DNA of 64,000 bases from Tricholomella constricta (Eukaryota; Basidiomycota; Agaricomycetes; Agaricales; Lyophyllaceae): positions 868,001-932,000 of the forward strand of contig JAACJP010000009.1 of the NCBI GenBank assembly GCA_013368375.1, written 5' to 3'. Of this stretch, positions 45,388 through 56,077 are shown piece by piece. Positions within the stretch are counted from its first letter, which is position 1. Each line of letters starts with the position of its first letter. The position numbers and the translations under genes were made by a program. Under the pieces are notes generated by a model that saw nothing but the letters and a program-made list of their open reading frames with translations, was not told the origin of the DNA and did no database searches.

Positions 45388-48212
45388 ATGCTCCACTCGC
45401 CCGGTGGCCACTCTCGCTCTCGCCGCATCTCTGCGATCTTGACCTTCACCACCTTCAGCTTGATATTTGCGTTCAGACGCACACAATTTGCGAAATCGAA
45501 CAAGACTTTACGCATACTTCTCACCGTAACAGCAGCGGTTCTCACCGTTCGACTCCTCCGACGAAATATGTTCAAACTTTTGGCTGGTTCCAAGTATGTG
45601 ACCGACCTTTCTCGTGTCGGGCAGCGAGTTGGGGATGTACCAGCACCCAAGGTCGAAGAATTCGATATCATCATTATAGGTGGAGGTGACTGTAGCAACT
45701 TATTCTGAATCCGCGGCTGTCTTATAGCTCACATCTTGACAGGAACCGCCGGATGTGTCCTCGCCTCCCGTCTCACAGAGGATCCGTCCCTTCGCGTCCT
45801 CCTGTTGGAATCCGGTGGGAGGTTTGCAATGACCCACTCGAATCTTTATCAACGTTTTGCTGAACTAATTGGTTTGCAGTGGCAAAAGCCTTATTTTCAC
45901 TCGTCTACCTTCGGCCTTTACCCTATTATTTCACACTAAACATGTTTATGAGCTTCACACGGAACCACAGGCTTTCGCCCGTGAGGCGACGAGATATTGG
46001 CCAAGAGGTATTCTGGAACATGTTCATTATTTCTTTGTAAATTGACAGCGAGCAAGGAAAGATGCTTGGAGGATGTGCGTGAATTTTAAATCCTCTCCTT
46101 GTCATTATTCAATGCCAGTCATTTGTACAGGCTCTTCTATCAATGCACAGATGTAAGTATATGTCCGGCTGATCCTTGACAGCCCGATGACATCTTCTTT
46201 TCTCATTTTAAGGGCACAGTATGGTGCACCTGGGGATTTCGACGAATGGGCTAAAATCATTGGGGACGATTCTTGGTCTTGGGACAAATTTCAACGGTTA
46301 GTCGTTTTATCGTCACGGTCGCCGCTGATCACTCATCTTTGTAATTGTAGATATTTTAGAAAGCTGGAGAAATACGTCCCAAATCCCGAATACACGGGGG
46401 TGGATGCGAATGGAAAGGGTGCTGACGGACCAGTACAGATCGGGTACTTCAATTCATTCCTGCCTCAATCGCAGGATTTCGTCGCTTCTTGCACGAAATT
46501 GAACATCCCTTTCAATTCTGACTTTAATACAACTGGCGGAACCCGAGGTGTGAACAGGGTGCGCTTCCTTCTATTGGTTCCCTGCAGTCTCACATAAGCT
46601 ACGACGTTTCCGCGGAATCGACAACAGATCAGTGGGTCGAAGCTTCCGCGTCCTAATTTCGATGTGTTGATCCTGACTGTCCCTTCGTAGTGACGTACAT
46701 CGACAAGAATAGCCAAAGGGTCTCGTCAGAAACTGCGTATCTGACCGACGACGTACTAGCAAGGCAGAATCTCGTGGTGGCCATTCACGCCTCAGTTACA
46801 AAAATTATCTTCGACACGGAAGCAACGGGGGGCCCTCGTGCAGTCGGGGTGGAGTTCTCCAAATCGAAGAACGGTCCCAAGTATCAAGCCCGCGCTCGTA
46901 AGGAGGTGGTCTTATCGTATGTGTCGCCTTGTGACCTTGCTGTACATCGAGTAACAGCGATTCTTCTAGCGCTGGAGCTGTTCACTCCCCACATGTGAGG
47001 ATGGTTGCGTGGAATTTATTGTCCATCACTAAATGCCCTTAGATTCTCATGCTGTCCGGCGTCGGCAACAGAAAAGATCTCAAAAAGCACGAAATCCCAA
47101 TCATCCACGATATCCCTTCTGTGGGCTATAACCTTGTCGACCATCCGGTGGTTGATCTCGCTTTCAAAGACAAGAAGTCGACCCCGAAATACATGAGGCC
47201 CCATTCTATTTTGGAGGTCTTCAAGCTGCTAGGTTCTGTGTTTCAGTATTTCGCCACTCGCGGCGGACCGTTGCGCACCAACGTAGGATTTTAATGGAGC
47301 CCTGTACGGAGTCCGGCTGAGCCAGTTCAATAGGTGGCAGAAGCAGCTGCTTTTGTTCGATCAGATGATCCTCTGCTTTTCGAACACTCTACCGAAGTAC
47401 ATGATACTACGTCGGCGGCAGACAGCCCTGATCTGGAGTTATTTTCGACTATATTTGGATACAAGGTTAGATAGCTGTATACCCTTTTTTGCGCCACGCT
47501 GACAGGGCACGGGTTAGGATCACGGCCGCTACATGTACCCTGTCCATACAGTTGGATTACATGTGACATTGTTGAGGTATGTCCCTTACTCCCGCTTCAT
47601 CTTTCACCCCGCCATTGTATCTTTGCAGGCCGGCCAGCAGGGGCATGCTCCGCTTAAAATCCAGCAACCCTTGGGATCATCCGATCATAGATCCTAGGTA
47701 ATAGAACTTGTCACTCTCCTAGGAGTTTGATTCTGAAAATTAACCCAGGTACTTGGAACAGCATGAGGATGTCGAGAAACTTGTACGAGGCGTGAAACTG
47801 CTCTTTAAGGTTGCGCGCACGGAGCCTTTGGCATCGCGTGTGGACCACAAAGCTACAAACCCACTCCTCGATCACGGTTTGCCTCAGAAGAGCGATGAAG
47901 AGCTCGGTGACATCATCAGAGAACGCGTTCAGACCCTTTATCATCCAGCGAGCACCTGCCGCATGGCGCCCCTACAGGATGCAGGAGTTGTAGACTCACA
48001 ACTTCGTGTTCATGGAATCCAGGGTCTCAGAGTATGTGACGCTTCTGTATTTCCGACCATTGTTTCTGGGCACACAGTAAGTGGCCTGTTCTTTTTTTAC
48101 ACGTCTGGAATGATGTTCAAAAATCAATTCTTAGGCTGGAGCGGTGTACGCCATAGCGGAGAAGCTATCTGATATGCTCAAAGCCCAATATGCCGTAGAG
48201 AAGAAGGCGTAA
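45388..48212 (+). CDS. GMC-family FAD oxidoreductase, membrane-anchored (paralogue 1)
   Basis: About 15 exons give roughly 650 residues. The N-terminus has hydrophobic stretches (AILTFTTFSLIFAF and ILLTVTAAVLTVRLL) that could anchor it, then the FAD-binding motif IIIIGGGTAGCVLASRLTED and LLLESGG, GMC signature 1 (RGKMLGGCSSINAQMAQYGA) and the second signature region (AGA..LMLSGVGNRKDLKKH). The C-terminal catalytic pair is visible in YHPASTCRM and in SGHTAGAVYA. GMC enzymes oxidise alcohols or sugars, often giving H2O2; this subgroup resembles choline-dehydrogenase/aryl-alcohol-oxidase-like proteins, but the substrate is unknown. Splicing uses very small exons: 18 bases (46057-46074), 22 bases (46131-46152) and 4 bases (46628-46631). 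A paralogue lies 2.6 kb away on the other strand. Confidence 0.88.
46628..46631 (+). other. 4-base microexon (ATCA) in GMC gene 1
   Basis: The exon ending GTGAACAGG (46558) and the exon starting TGACGTACATCGAC (46691) cannot be joined directly in frame. Inserting ATCA, flanked by AG on the left and GTGGGT on the right, gives VNRIMTYID, the expected family sequence. The flanking introns are 46559-46627 (69 bp) and 46632-46690 (59 bp). Confidence 0.7.
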
Positions 48213-48460
48213 TCAGGCTGCTTTACTCTCATGCCTTGGGCTTTTGTAAAACTTACCCCGATGTACTTGTAACTCATCTATGCACTCATCGTACTACAGA
48301 GTGTCAAAAGGACAGCATATGATTGCATCGAAAGCAGTGACTGGGAATTGGTACAGACATATCGTTGATCAACTCGTTAATAGTGATCAAGACGTCGTTA
48401 GCGGGAAAAACAAAACAGTAGAGTTCTAGATGGTAAAGTACAGGAGCAGGCGGCTAGCGC

Positions 48461-50650
48461 TTATTCGAATCTAATCGGCTCGATCTTCCTCGGCGAAGGC
48501 AACATTGGCCCTCCGCGCTTCGCTGGCGTGGTGTGACGTGGCGGCGCTGGAGTACTGCGTCCTGAAGATCCGGATTTCGCGAGAGCTGTCGGTGGTGCTC
48601 CGATGAGTCTCGAGACGGTGTAGGGCAATTCGTATCCCGAGCGAACAGCATGATCAATGTAACGTGCCAACTCTAGATGAAGGTTTGGATAGTACGTCGC
48701 GGAAGCTTTCCGTGAAATCTAGAAATGAAAAATGAATACCGAACTATTATGATGTAACGAAAAGCCTACCAGTATAATTCTCTCCAGGCCAGAAAGGAAA
48801 AGGTCGGTATGGAGCCGATAGGCAGAGTGGTCGTGATCCTTAGGCAGATTTAAGTCAGCGGTAGCCGTCGAAATGGCATTGATGAGTTTCATATGGGTGG
48901 TCTAGCATGGAAAAAAGGTGATGAGCAAGAGTTTAGGTAGCAGGGAAAAAGTCGCCTCACAAAGTAACCCATTGCCTCAAACTCTACGCCTCCTGTCATA
49001 CCACCAGGGGCTCTCGGTTTCTCGACCTTCCCTTCATCTGTTTCCGATAAAACCCATATCGTGTTATTCGGATGGCAGAAGACCCAGAAGTAGTCTCTGC
49101 AGACGTCGGAGAGCTCCTGCAAGTATGTCTTGTATATCCTTGGAAGATGTAATGACTCTATGAAGGCATGGGGTGAGATAGGCGCGGCGGGAGATTCTGA
49201 AGGCGGAGGTGCAGGTGTCAAAAGGAGTGCGCGAATGAGAGAGAAGAGGTTCTTGTGAGGGGGTGGGAGAGTGATGAGTTTGCTGGAACTCGGCGGAGAT
49301 GAGTCCGGCTCCCAGGCTTCACGACGAGGGCGAGCTCTACCGGCTAGGTTGCTGTTGGCGCTATTGCCAAAGGACGGAAGAGAGGAAGCGGGGTATAGTT
49401 CAAACAAGATAAGCAGCAAGTCCACGATCAGTTGACGCGTCGCAACTTCCCCGGGCTTTTTGTCCGAGTACAGCAGGGCGACGAGTTGTACGAAGGGTGT
49501 AGGGCACGAGCTCCGAAGTGCGAAGCATCCGATTGACGAAGTGGATAGAGCCTTGAAACATCGCAGTAGCTCGTGGAGAACCTGGTCGTCGTGCTGCTCT
49601 TCCCTAGATGCGACAAGCGTTAAGCCCTCGAAGTAAGGAGTATGAGTGAGTCAACCCACCTCCACTCCACCTCTAGAATTTCATTCAATCTAGTCAAGAG
49701 CGCTGAATATCCACCGAGGGATAGGAATTCCTGTGACCAGCTGAAAATACGGCGTTCAATGGTGCAGAGTTCACGGCAAACAACGTGCGGAATAAATACC
49801 TTGCGGTCTCATTCCTGAGTAGCAGTCGCAATTTCTTGATATCCTCGACGTCAAGCTGAGTGCTCGATGTTCCAGAGAGAATGCTGAAGTACTTGGTAGG
49901 AGTAAGGTTCTTGGTTGCTGTAAACTTGTCTTTCCCTTGTTTACCCGACGACGTAAGGTCTAAAGTGGATGCCGACATAGGAAGATGGACTTGGCTTCGA
50001 GAGAACATATGTGGCGCGTCGAAGGATAAGCCGCGGGAATGAGCGCTCGACTTGCGCGGGGTCGGTGAACCATGGATGGCAGAAACCTGCCCCCCAGCGA
50101 ATGGTGGGCGCGGGGGTTCTGAGATATCATAGTCCAAGTACGGTTTCGACGGCCTGGGTGAATCGAGAGATTCAGTACTGTGCACGCGCCGCAGAGCTAC
50201 TGATCGAGGTGTTATAGGCGGACTGACTGCCCCTGGTGTGTTCAGTGCCATCGCCTGTGAGGACTTTAACATTGCGGCCTTGACCGCGGAGTCCATTCCA
50301 ATGAGTTTGGGGCGTAATGTGGTTGGTATTTGGAGATCATCCTGTTGTATCGTCATAAGCGTCGGCGCCACCATTGCACGATAGCTTCGACTTACCAGGA
50401 GCCTGTCGAATGCCTGATTCATGGCTGGTCCATCAGTCGGCACATCCTGAGTTTCCTTCACCTTCTTGTTATCTCCTCGTTTCTTTTTATCAAGCCCTTG
50501 TCCTTGTCCCTTGTTCGTCGCCTTCGGTCCCTTGACAGTTTGGGGCGTTGGTGTCGGCAGGTTCTCTTTTCCGTTGAGGTCACCCAGAGTGGTGATCATG
50601 GTAAAGTCTGAGGATGATATCCTCTTTGATGGGAGGATCCCTTTGAACAT
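48461..50650 (-). CDS. Formin-type GTPase-binding/FH3 domain protein without FH2
   Basis: The protein of about 650 residues starts MFKGILPSKR and has a basic, Gln/Lys-rich leader. Residues from about 75 read NQAFDRLLDDLQIPTTLRPK and LIGMDSAVKAAMLKSS, which fit the start of a diaphanous-type GTPase-binding domain. Armadillo-like FH3 segments follow after a 120-residue disordered insert: DVEDIKKLRLLLRNETAR, LGGYSALLTRLNEILEVEWR, QVLHELLRCFKALSTSSIG and QLIVDLLLILFELYP. The end is TPAKRGGPMLPSPRKIEPIR plus two residues. No poly-proline FH1 or actin-binding FH2 follows; the next gene downstream is on the other strand. It could bind Rho/Cdc42 without nucleating actin. The neighbouring RhoGAP fits this only loosely. 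Confidence 0.75.
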
Positions 50651-50843
50651 GGTTTTGTTCTACGGGGGGCGTTGGAGAGGACACCGTAAGGTTGAAGTTG
50701 AACACTCGTTAGCCAAAAACGGCTCAAACCTTGCACGCGACAGTCACGTGATCGTTGTTACGCCCACGCGCAGCTCGACTTTTCACCCAAGTAAACAAAA
50801 TTATATATCCATTCATACACATATACAGGAGTTCCATACAACA

Positions 50844-53561
50844 TTACGAGGAGCCAACAGATTTCTTCAACACATCCGCCAATTTCTCCGCCATCGCATA
50901 GCAAGCGCCAGCCTGACTTCAAAATCAGGAATATATGAGAAAAGTGACTGAAAAACTGACCGTATGTCCAGAAACGATCCACGGATATACCGACGCATCG
51001 CAGACCCTCAAGCCCTTGATCCCATAAACGCGCAGTTGGGAATCCACGACACCATTCTGCTCTGGAGGCGCCATGCGGCACGTGCTGGCGGGATGGTAGA
51101 CAGTCTCCACGCGCTCCCTAATAATTTCCAGAAGCTCCTCGTCCGACTTCAAGTGCATTCCGTGATCCAAGTCTTCGCGTTTGAAGTCCTGATCGAGATA
51201 GGCTGCCAAAGGTTCGGTCTGTGCAATCTTAAGCAGCAGTCTCACTCCACGTAAGAGCTTGGTGGCGTCCTCAGGTGCTTTCAGGTAACTAGAGAGTAAG
51301 AGTGGCTTAACGAGCCATCGATCTTGCTATGGTGTCGGAGACTTACTTGGGATTGACGATAGGCAGGTCCCATGGGTTTGAAGACCTCAGAAGTACAGAG
51401 CCCGTGCTTAGGGGTCTGTATGGTCCCAAGTTAGAAGCTGAGATTTTGTGAAATTCTGGAAAGACTCACCTCAAGAGGTACACATGAAGCGCATATGTGT
51501 GGACATCGAAAAAGATCCTCCCGTGTTCCTAGGGTGACGTTAGTATTGACAGCGACCTCGCTGTCCATCAGCTGAACGTACCTTGTAAGCCAGCGGTGTG
51601 GTGAACAACTCAAGATCTGGGCTTCCCGGTCCAGAAGTGCTGTCTGACAGCGTATTCGGGTACTCCGTCTTCGGGAAAAGTACAGGATCATCTGACCGAA
51701 TGAACGCAGCTGATTCACCAAACTTTACCTCACCCGTCAATCATTCAGTCTGATGCCGATTGAAAAAGAAAAGACTGACGTTGGTCGCCAGAGGTCCACC
51801 TGTTCCCCACACAAAATACTGTGCAAATGCCGAAAAGAGTTTGAAAACATCGGGAATGGTCTGAGGCTGTAAGTATTTCGCGGAACGATTTAGCTTGTCC
51901 TTGAAATACAGGTCTACCACGGGGTGATCAACAAGGTTGGATCCAACACCCGGGAGGTTGTGCACGACTGAGATGCCATGTGCCTTGAGATGCTCGGCCG
52001 GTCCCACACCAGACAACATGAGAATCTGTCGATATTGACAGGCTGAGCAATGCAAGGTGAGAGGAAAAGACAGCTTACTTGGGGTGATTGCACTGCGCCA
52101 GCACTGTTCCCGGGGGGGAAGGTTAAAGATAACCCTTGTATCACCACGTAGTTGAGCTTACTCACCAGAGGATGACCTCTTTACGGGATATGGCGCGGTA
52201 TCGGGTTCCAGTTGGCCCGTTGGCGAACTGAACACCCACAGCACGCGTTTCTCCGTTCTCGGTCTTGAAAAGTACACGTGTAACTTGCGCGTTGACTGCC
52301 ACGGTGAGATTCTTCCGCGCGAGCACGTCCTTGGTGAGATATGCGGATTCCGACGAGACTCTTTGCCTGTGCTCGTCGATGTACGTCACTTGCGAAGTTT
52401 TCTATGAGCACATGCAAATGCTTCCCATAAGAATGATTGCTCACTTATCTAAGGGGTCTGATGAGCGCGGGGAAGCTGGTCAAGCAAAGACAATGCTCAC
52501 TCTGCTCACGCCGAGAGTTCCAGAAGCAACGTTGAAGTCATGGGTGAATGGAATCCCAAGAACGGTGCAAGCTTTGATAAATGCTTTGGAGGTCGCCGTT
52601 ACAGTGTTGAAGTATCCAATGCGCACGGGTCCTGAAGAGCCACGGACATTTGTATTCACAAGAGGATATTCTGGGTGTGGTTGATACCGCTCGAATTTGG
52701 TGAAGTATCTGCGTTGTCGTCAATGTCATGCGAGATCATCGAGGAGATGACGTACGGGGAAAAGTTCTTCCATGACCACGAGTCGTCATTCATCAAGGTT
52801 GCCCATTGGTCGAAGTCCTCGGGAGAGCCGTATTGTGCCCTGTATAAATATAAGTTACAGGGAACGAAATGGAGTGTAGTGTGTACATTTGGGCATTGAT
52901 TGAGGAACCTGGGGGTGATGCTGAGACATTGAATTTCTTGGGGAAAGGGGGGACAGGACGTACATCCTCCCATTAGTTTAGCTGTTGCGTATCAGACCGT
53001 CAATAGTCAATCAGATGTAGAAGGATAATTGAAGCACCTCGCGGCCAGTATTGAGTACGAGCTTTCGCATGCGTTTGAGGCTCAGTCCGAAGACTTAGGA
53101 CGTGCTTTGTTAAAAAAAGTTTGCCGAACAGAGATGGGGTTCGGCTGAAGGCCAAGGCGGTACCACTGGGTGCGCCGAGATGGTTGCAGCACACGGACAC
53201 ATAGGTATGCACATAACGCACCTTTGGCCAGCCTCCAACAAGAGCACTTTGATAGACGGATCCTCGCTTAACCTCGAAGCGAGCGCACATCCCGCAGTGC
53301 CTGAGGTAGGGCGCGTTCAAGAAGGGCGCACTGGTTCAATGATAGAATGGACGTACCTCCTCCAACAATGATAACGTCGTACTGTGAAGTTCCTCCCACA
53401 TGGGCAAGGTTGGATACATATTTCCTCTCTTTGGAATATATATAGCGCAAGACAAGGGCAAGAGCAGCAAATCCGCCGGATCCCAGAATTAGGTGCGCAC
53501 GCGACGTGAGCTTGAGCCTGTCGAGGAGAGTATGCCAGAAAGTGAGATTGGGAAGAGTCAT
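50844..53561 (-). CDS. GMC-family FAD oxidoreductase, membrane-anchored (paralogue 2)
   Basis: This gene has the same architecture as the GMC gene at 45.4 kb and at least seven matching intron positions. The N-terminus [18 protein letters not shown] is followed by a hydrophobic helix ([20 protein letters not shown]). Next come [83 protein letters not shown] and [20 protein letters not shown]. Both catalytic His positions are present and no frame break was found, so it should be active. Very small exons recur: 18 bases (52964-52981), 22 bases (52887-52908) and 4 bases (52445-52448). Protein divergence from the paralogue is large, so the duplication is old or the pair was assembled separately. 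The substrate is unknown. Confidence 0.88.
52445..52448 (-). other. 4-base microexon (ATAA) in GMC gene 2
   Basis: On the minus strand, CCCCTTAG precedes ATAA and GTGAGCAATC follows. Joining GTGAGCAGA, ATAA and TGACGTACATC gives VSRIMTYID, matching paralogue 1. Flanking introns are 52449-52500 and 52389-52444. A single-intron alternative (acceptor after CTCATAG) would give [11 protein letters not shown] instead; it keeps the frame but loses the family match. Confidence 0.65.
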
Positions 53562-54035
53562 GGTAGTTGGGCTAAAGGGTTGGCTGAATGCGGGGAAAGG
53601 GGACAGGAACCGTCATCCAGCTGACAATTGAAAGCAGATCTCATGTGATTCCGCGACAGCTCCTCGTACATTATGCTCCAAGTATACATATAATAGACGC
53701 GGCTCGAGCTCGTCGACATGAAGCCCTGAGTAGATAAAGATCCAGACGAGTACGGAAGAAAGCTAGCTTATGTAGAATGACGAGAACAATTACTGCTGTG
53801 GCTGTGGCTGTGTCCAATTCACGCGTCATGTGGAGAGCGGGCAACGAGCCCAACCTTGTTATACGATCCACTTACAACGTCCTATATCGCCCTATCATCT
53901 CCCGTCGACCTGGCCGTTTCTCAACCAACACCTCGTCCGAAGCGCACCTTTCCCTTCTTCCGCCCCATACCTCCAAACCAATTCCCTTCGCCCGGTCTCG
54001 AGCGCAGCACACCCGAGCTCGACCACAACTTCCCC
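53562..54035. promoter_or_regulatory. Divergent promoter region GMC 2 / RhoGAP
   Basis: 474 bp between outward-facing starts. The RhoGAP frame is open upstream to an ATG at 53856, so part of this region could be coding. A TATACATATAATAG stretch near 53683-53696 is a TATA-like candidate. Confidence 0.4.
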
Positions 54036-55689
54036 ATGGATCCCAACACCCCACCAACAAAGGCTAACCTCAAGGCCTGGTGGAGCCACTTCACCTTTGC
54101 CCAGAAAGCGAAAAAGGACAGCGAGGCGAGGAAACAACAAGGTGCGCGGCGCGCTCGGCAAGTCCGACAAAGGGATACTCAATTCTCGCATTTAGATGAA
54201 AGCTCAATCGTATTCGGCAAGCCCCTCAAAGAAAGCCTCAAGTACGCTAGCGTGCAGATTTCCACCGCTGGGGCAAACGGTGAGCTCTATGTCTGGGGTT
54301 ACGTCCCCGTCGTTGTTGCAAAGTGGTATGTGCTTTACCTTTTCGACATGAATGCGCATGGTGATGCTCTGACGAACAGTGGGTTGTATCTGAAGGAACA
54401 TGGTGCGTATGTCAGTACAATGTTCTTTAGATGTGTTGGATTCAAATGGGGTTCTAGCGACGGAAGTCCCAGGCACGTTTCGCGTCAACGGATCGAACAA
54501 GCGTATGCGAGAGCTGCAGGCGAAATTTGAAACTCCTCCACGAGTGCGTCTTTTTGACCATCACAGGAATGGTCTATCCTAAACCTTTGATCAGTATGGC
54601 AAAAACATCGACTGGAAGAACGAGACATACACCACTCACGACGTCGCGAGTGTCTTTCGGAGATATCTCACCCAGATGCCTGTAGGATCTCACAATGTCT
54701 TTCAGTAGTATCGGGTCTAATGCAAAGCAAAACAAAGGAACCCGTGATACCACACGATATGTACCACATGGTTCGTTCTTTCCTTTTCACCGCCAATAAA
54801 CGCACCACTCACTGACTAATCTAGTTTCGGGATGCACTAAGTGTGTCAACTCAGTGATTCCTGTTGCTCGATTCTTACCTTCGATAAAGCAAAACCGATA
54901 CACAACCAACGTGAAATTATTGCGACATACAAACGACTGATTAAACAGATGCCTCGACCCAATCAATTTCTTCTGCTATACGTCCTAGACCTTCTTTCTG
55001 TATTTTCCCGAAAATCTGAAAAGAACCTAATGACATCAACAAGTTTGTCGTTACACTCTTATCATCGCACTCTAAAAAATTGAAGCTACTTCTTCAGATC
55101 TCGCCGTGATATTTCGACCAGGCTTAATATCCCATCCGCTCCATGAAATGTCTCCAGGAGAGCATGCCCTGAGTCAACGTGTTTTGGAATTCCTGATTGC
55201 TCATCAAGACAATTTCATGCTCGACATTCCGCCACCACCCCCGAATAGCATGGGATCTCCACCACCTGCACTGTCCGACATTGAAGACATAACCGTCGTC
55301 CCTAGCTCGGACGAAGAACAATCTCACGTTGGCGGTGGCGGATGGAAACTTGTCAGCAGAGTGCGGCCTTCAATACCGCGGCGACGGACGACAGCCGATA
55401 GTAGCGGTAGGTGAAATCTGCTTCCCGAACACTCACTCTGTAAAATCACTTCCTCGCAGATTCTCGCGGAATACTCAACGAAGGCAGCATGTCTCCCGTC
55501 CCGGAAAGCCCGTCGTCCGAAAAGCCAGGCTCCCCTGGCGTCAAGCGCAGCCGCACGCTGCCATCGCGGCGAAAGGGCGCTACGCCAGACGGTGAAGAAC
55601 GGGCGCGGGTTCTGCGGAAGCAGAAACGCGTTTCAGCATTGCAAACAAATTCACCTCGAGCTGGAACTTTTGACAGCGCCAAAGGCTAA
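54036..55689 (+). CDS. RhoGAP-domain protein
   Basis: The ATG at 54036 starts MDPNTPPTKANLKAWWSHFT. After a basic stretch comes the RhoGAP fold: FGKPLKESLKYASVQISTAG, LYLKEHATEVPGTFRVNGSN, RMRELQAKFETPPRYGKNID, TTHDVASVFRRYLTQMPEPV, IPHDMYHMFRDAL and LMTSTNLAVIFRPGLISHP. The arginine in FRVNGSNKRM sits where the catalytic Arg finger lies (usually GxxRxxG), so the finger context is slightly altered (F-R-V-N-G-S). The C-terminus is Ser/Pro-rich and basic, ending RAGTFDSAKG at 55689. Eight introns were resolved without frame breaks. It should stimulate GTP hydrolysis by Rho, Rac or Cdc42; which one is unknown. An in-frame ATG at 53856 would add 60 residues. Confidence 0.87.
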
Positions 55690-56077
55690 GACTCGGGCTG
55701 TTGGTTTTGTTTCTGGCTCTTGTACAGGTTTGCATGATACCCTGGACCTTATTTACCCAACGACGAACTTGAATGGCTTTCGAACTCGGCTTGATTTACG
55801 TATTTTACTGCCCCCACTCATATCTGTTCTTATTTAAAATATTTTAGAGGACTTTTGGACTGCGGATTCACGGACTTTGAAAGGTCTAATTGCGGTTGTT
55901 TTGAATGATGGCTATTTTTGGCGTCCTCAGCGGCGGTGCACGCACTTGACTGATGGCGAGATAATAATAGCCATGGACTACACATTTTTGGCAGGCGTGT
56001 TGGTTGAACCTGTTTACCACGTCGACCGTCCGCTGATTTACCCAACGATCTCCTACTGATTGAAGCCAGCCCCCGTC
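55690..56077. other. Intergenic gap RhoGAP / GH17
   Basis: 388 bp in tandem orientation, holding the 3' UTR of the RhoGAP gene and the promoter of the glucanase. Nothing else is recognised. Confidence 0.45.

Noticed and set aside
46559..46690. Frameshift or pseudogene status for GMC gene 1
   Set aside because: The apparent break disappears with a 4-base exon that is mirrored in the paralogue, and all other exons are in frame.
53330..53352. tRNA A-box-like sequence (TGGTTCAATGATAGAATGG)
   Set aside because: It is inside an intron of GMC gene 2, and no B-box, anticodon arm or acceptor stem follows at the right distance.
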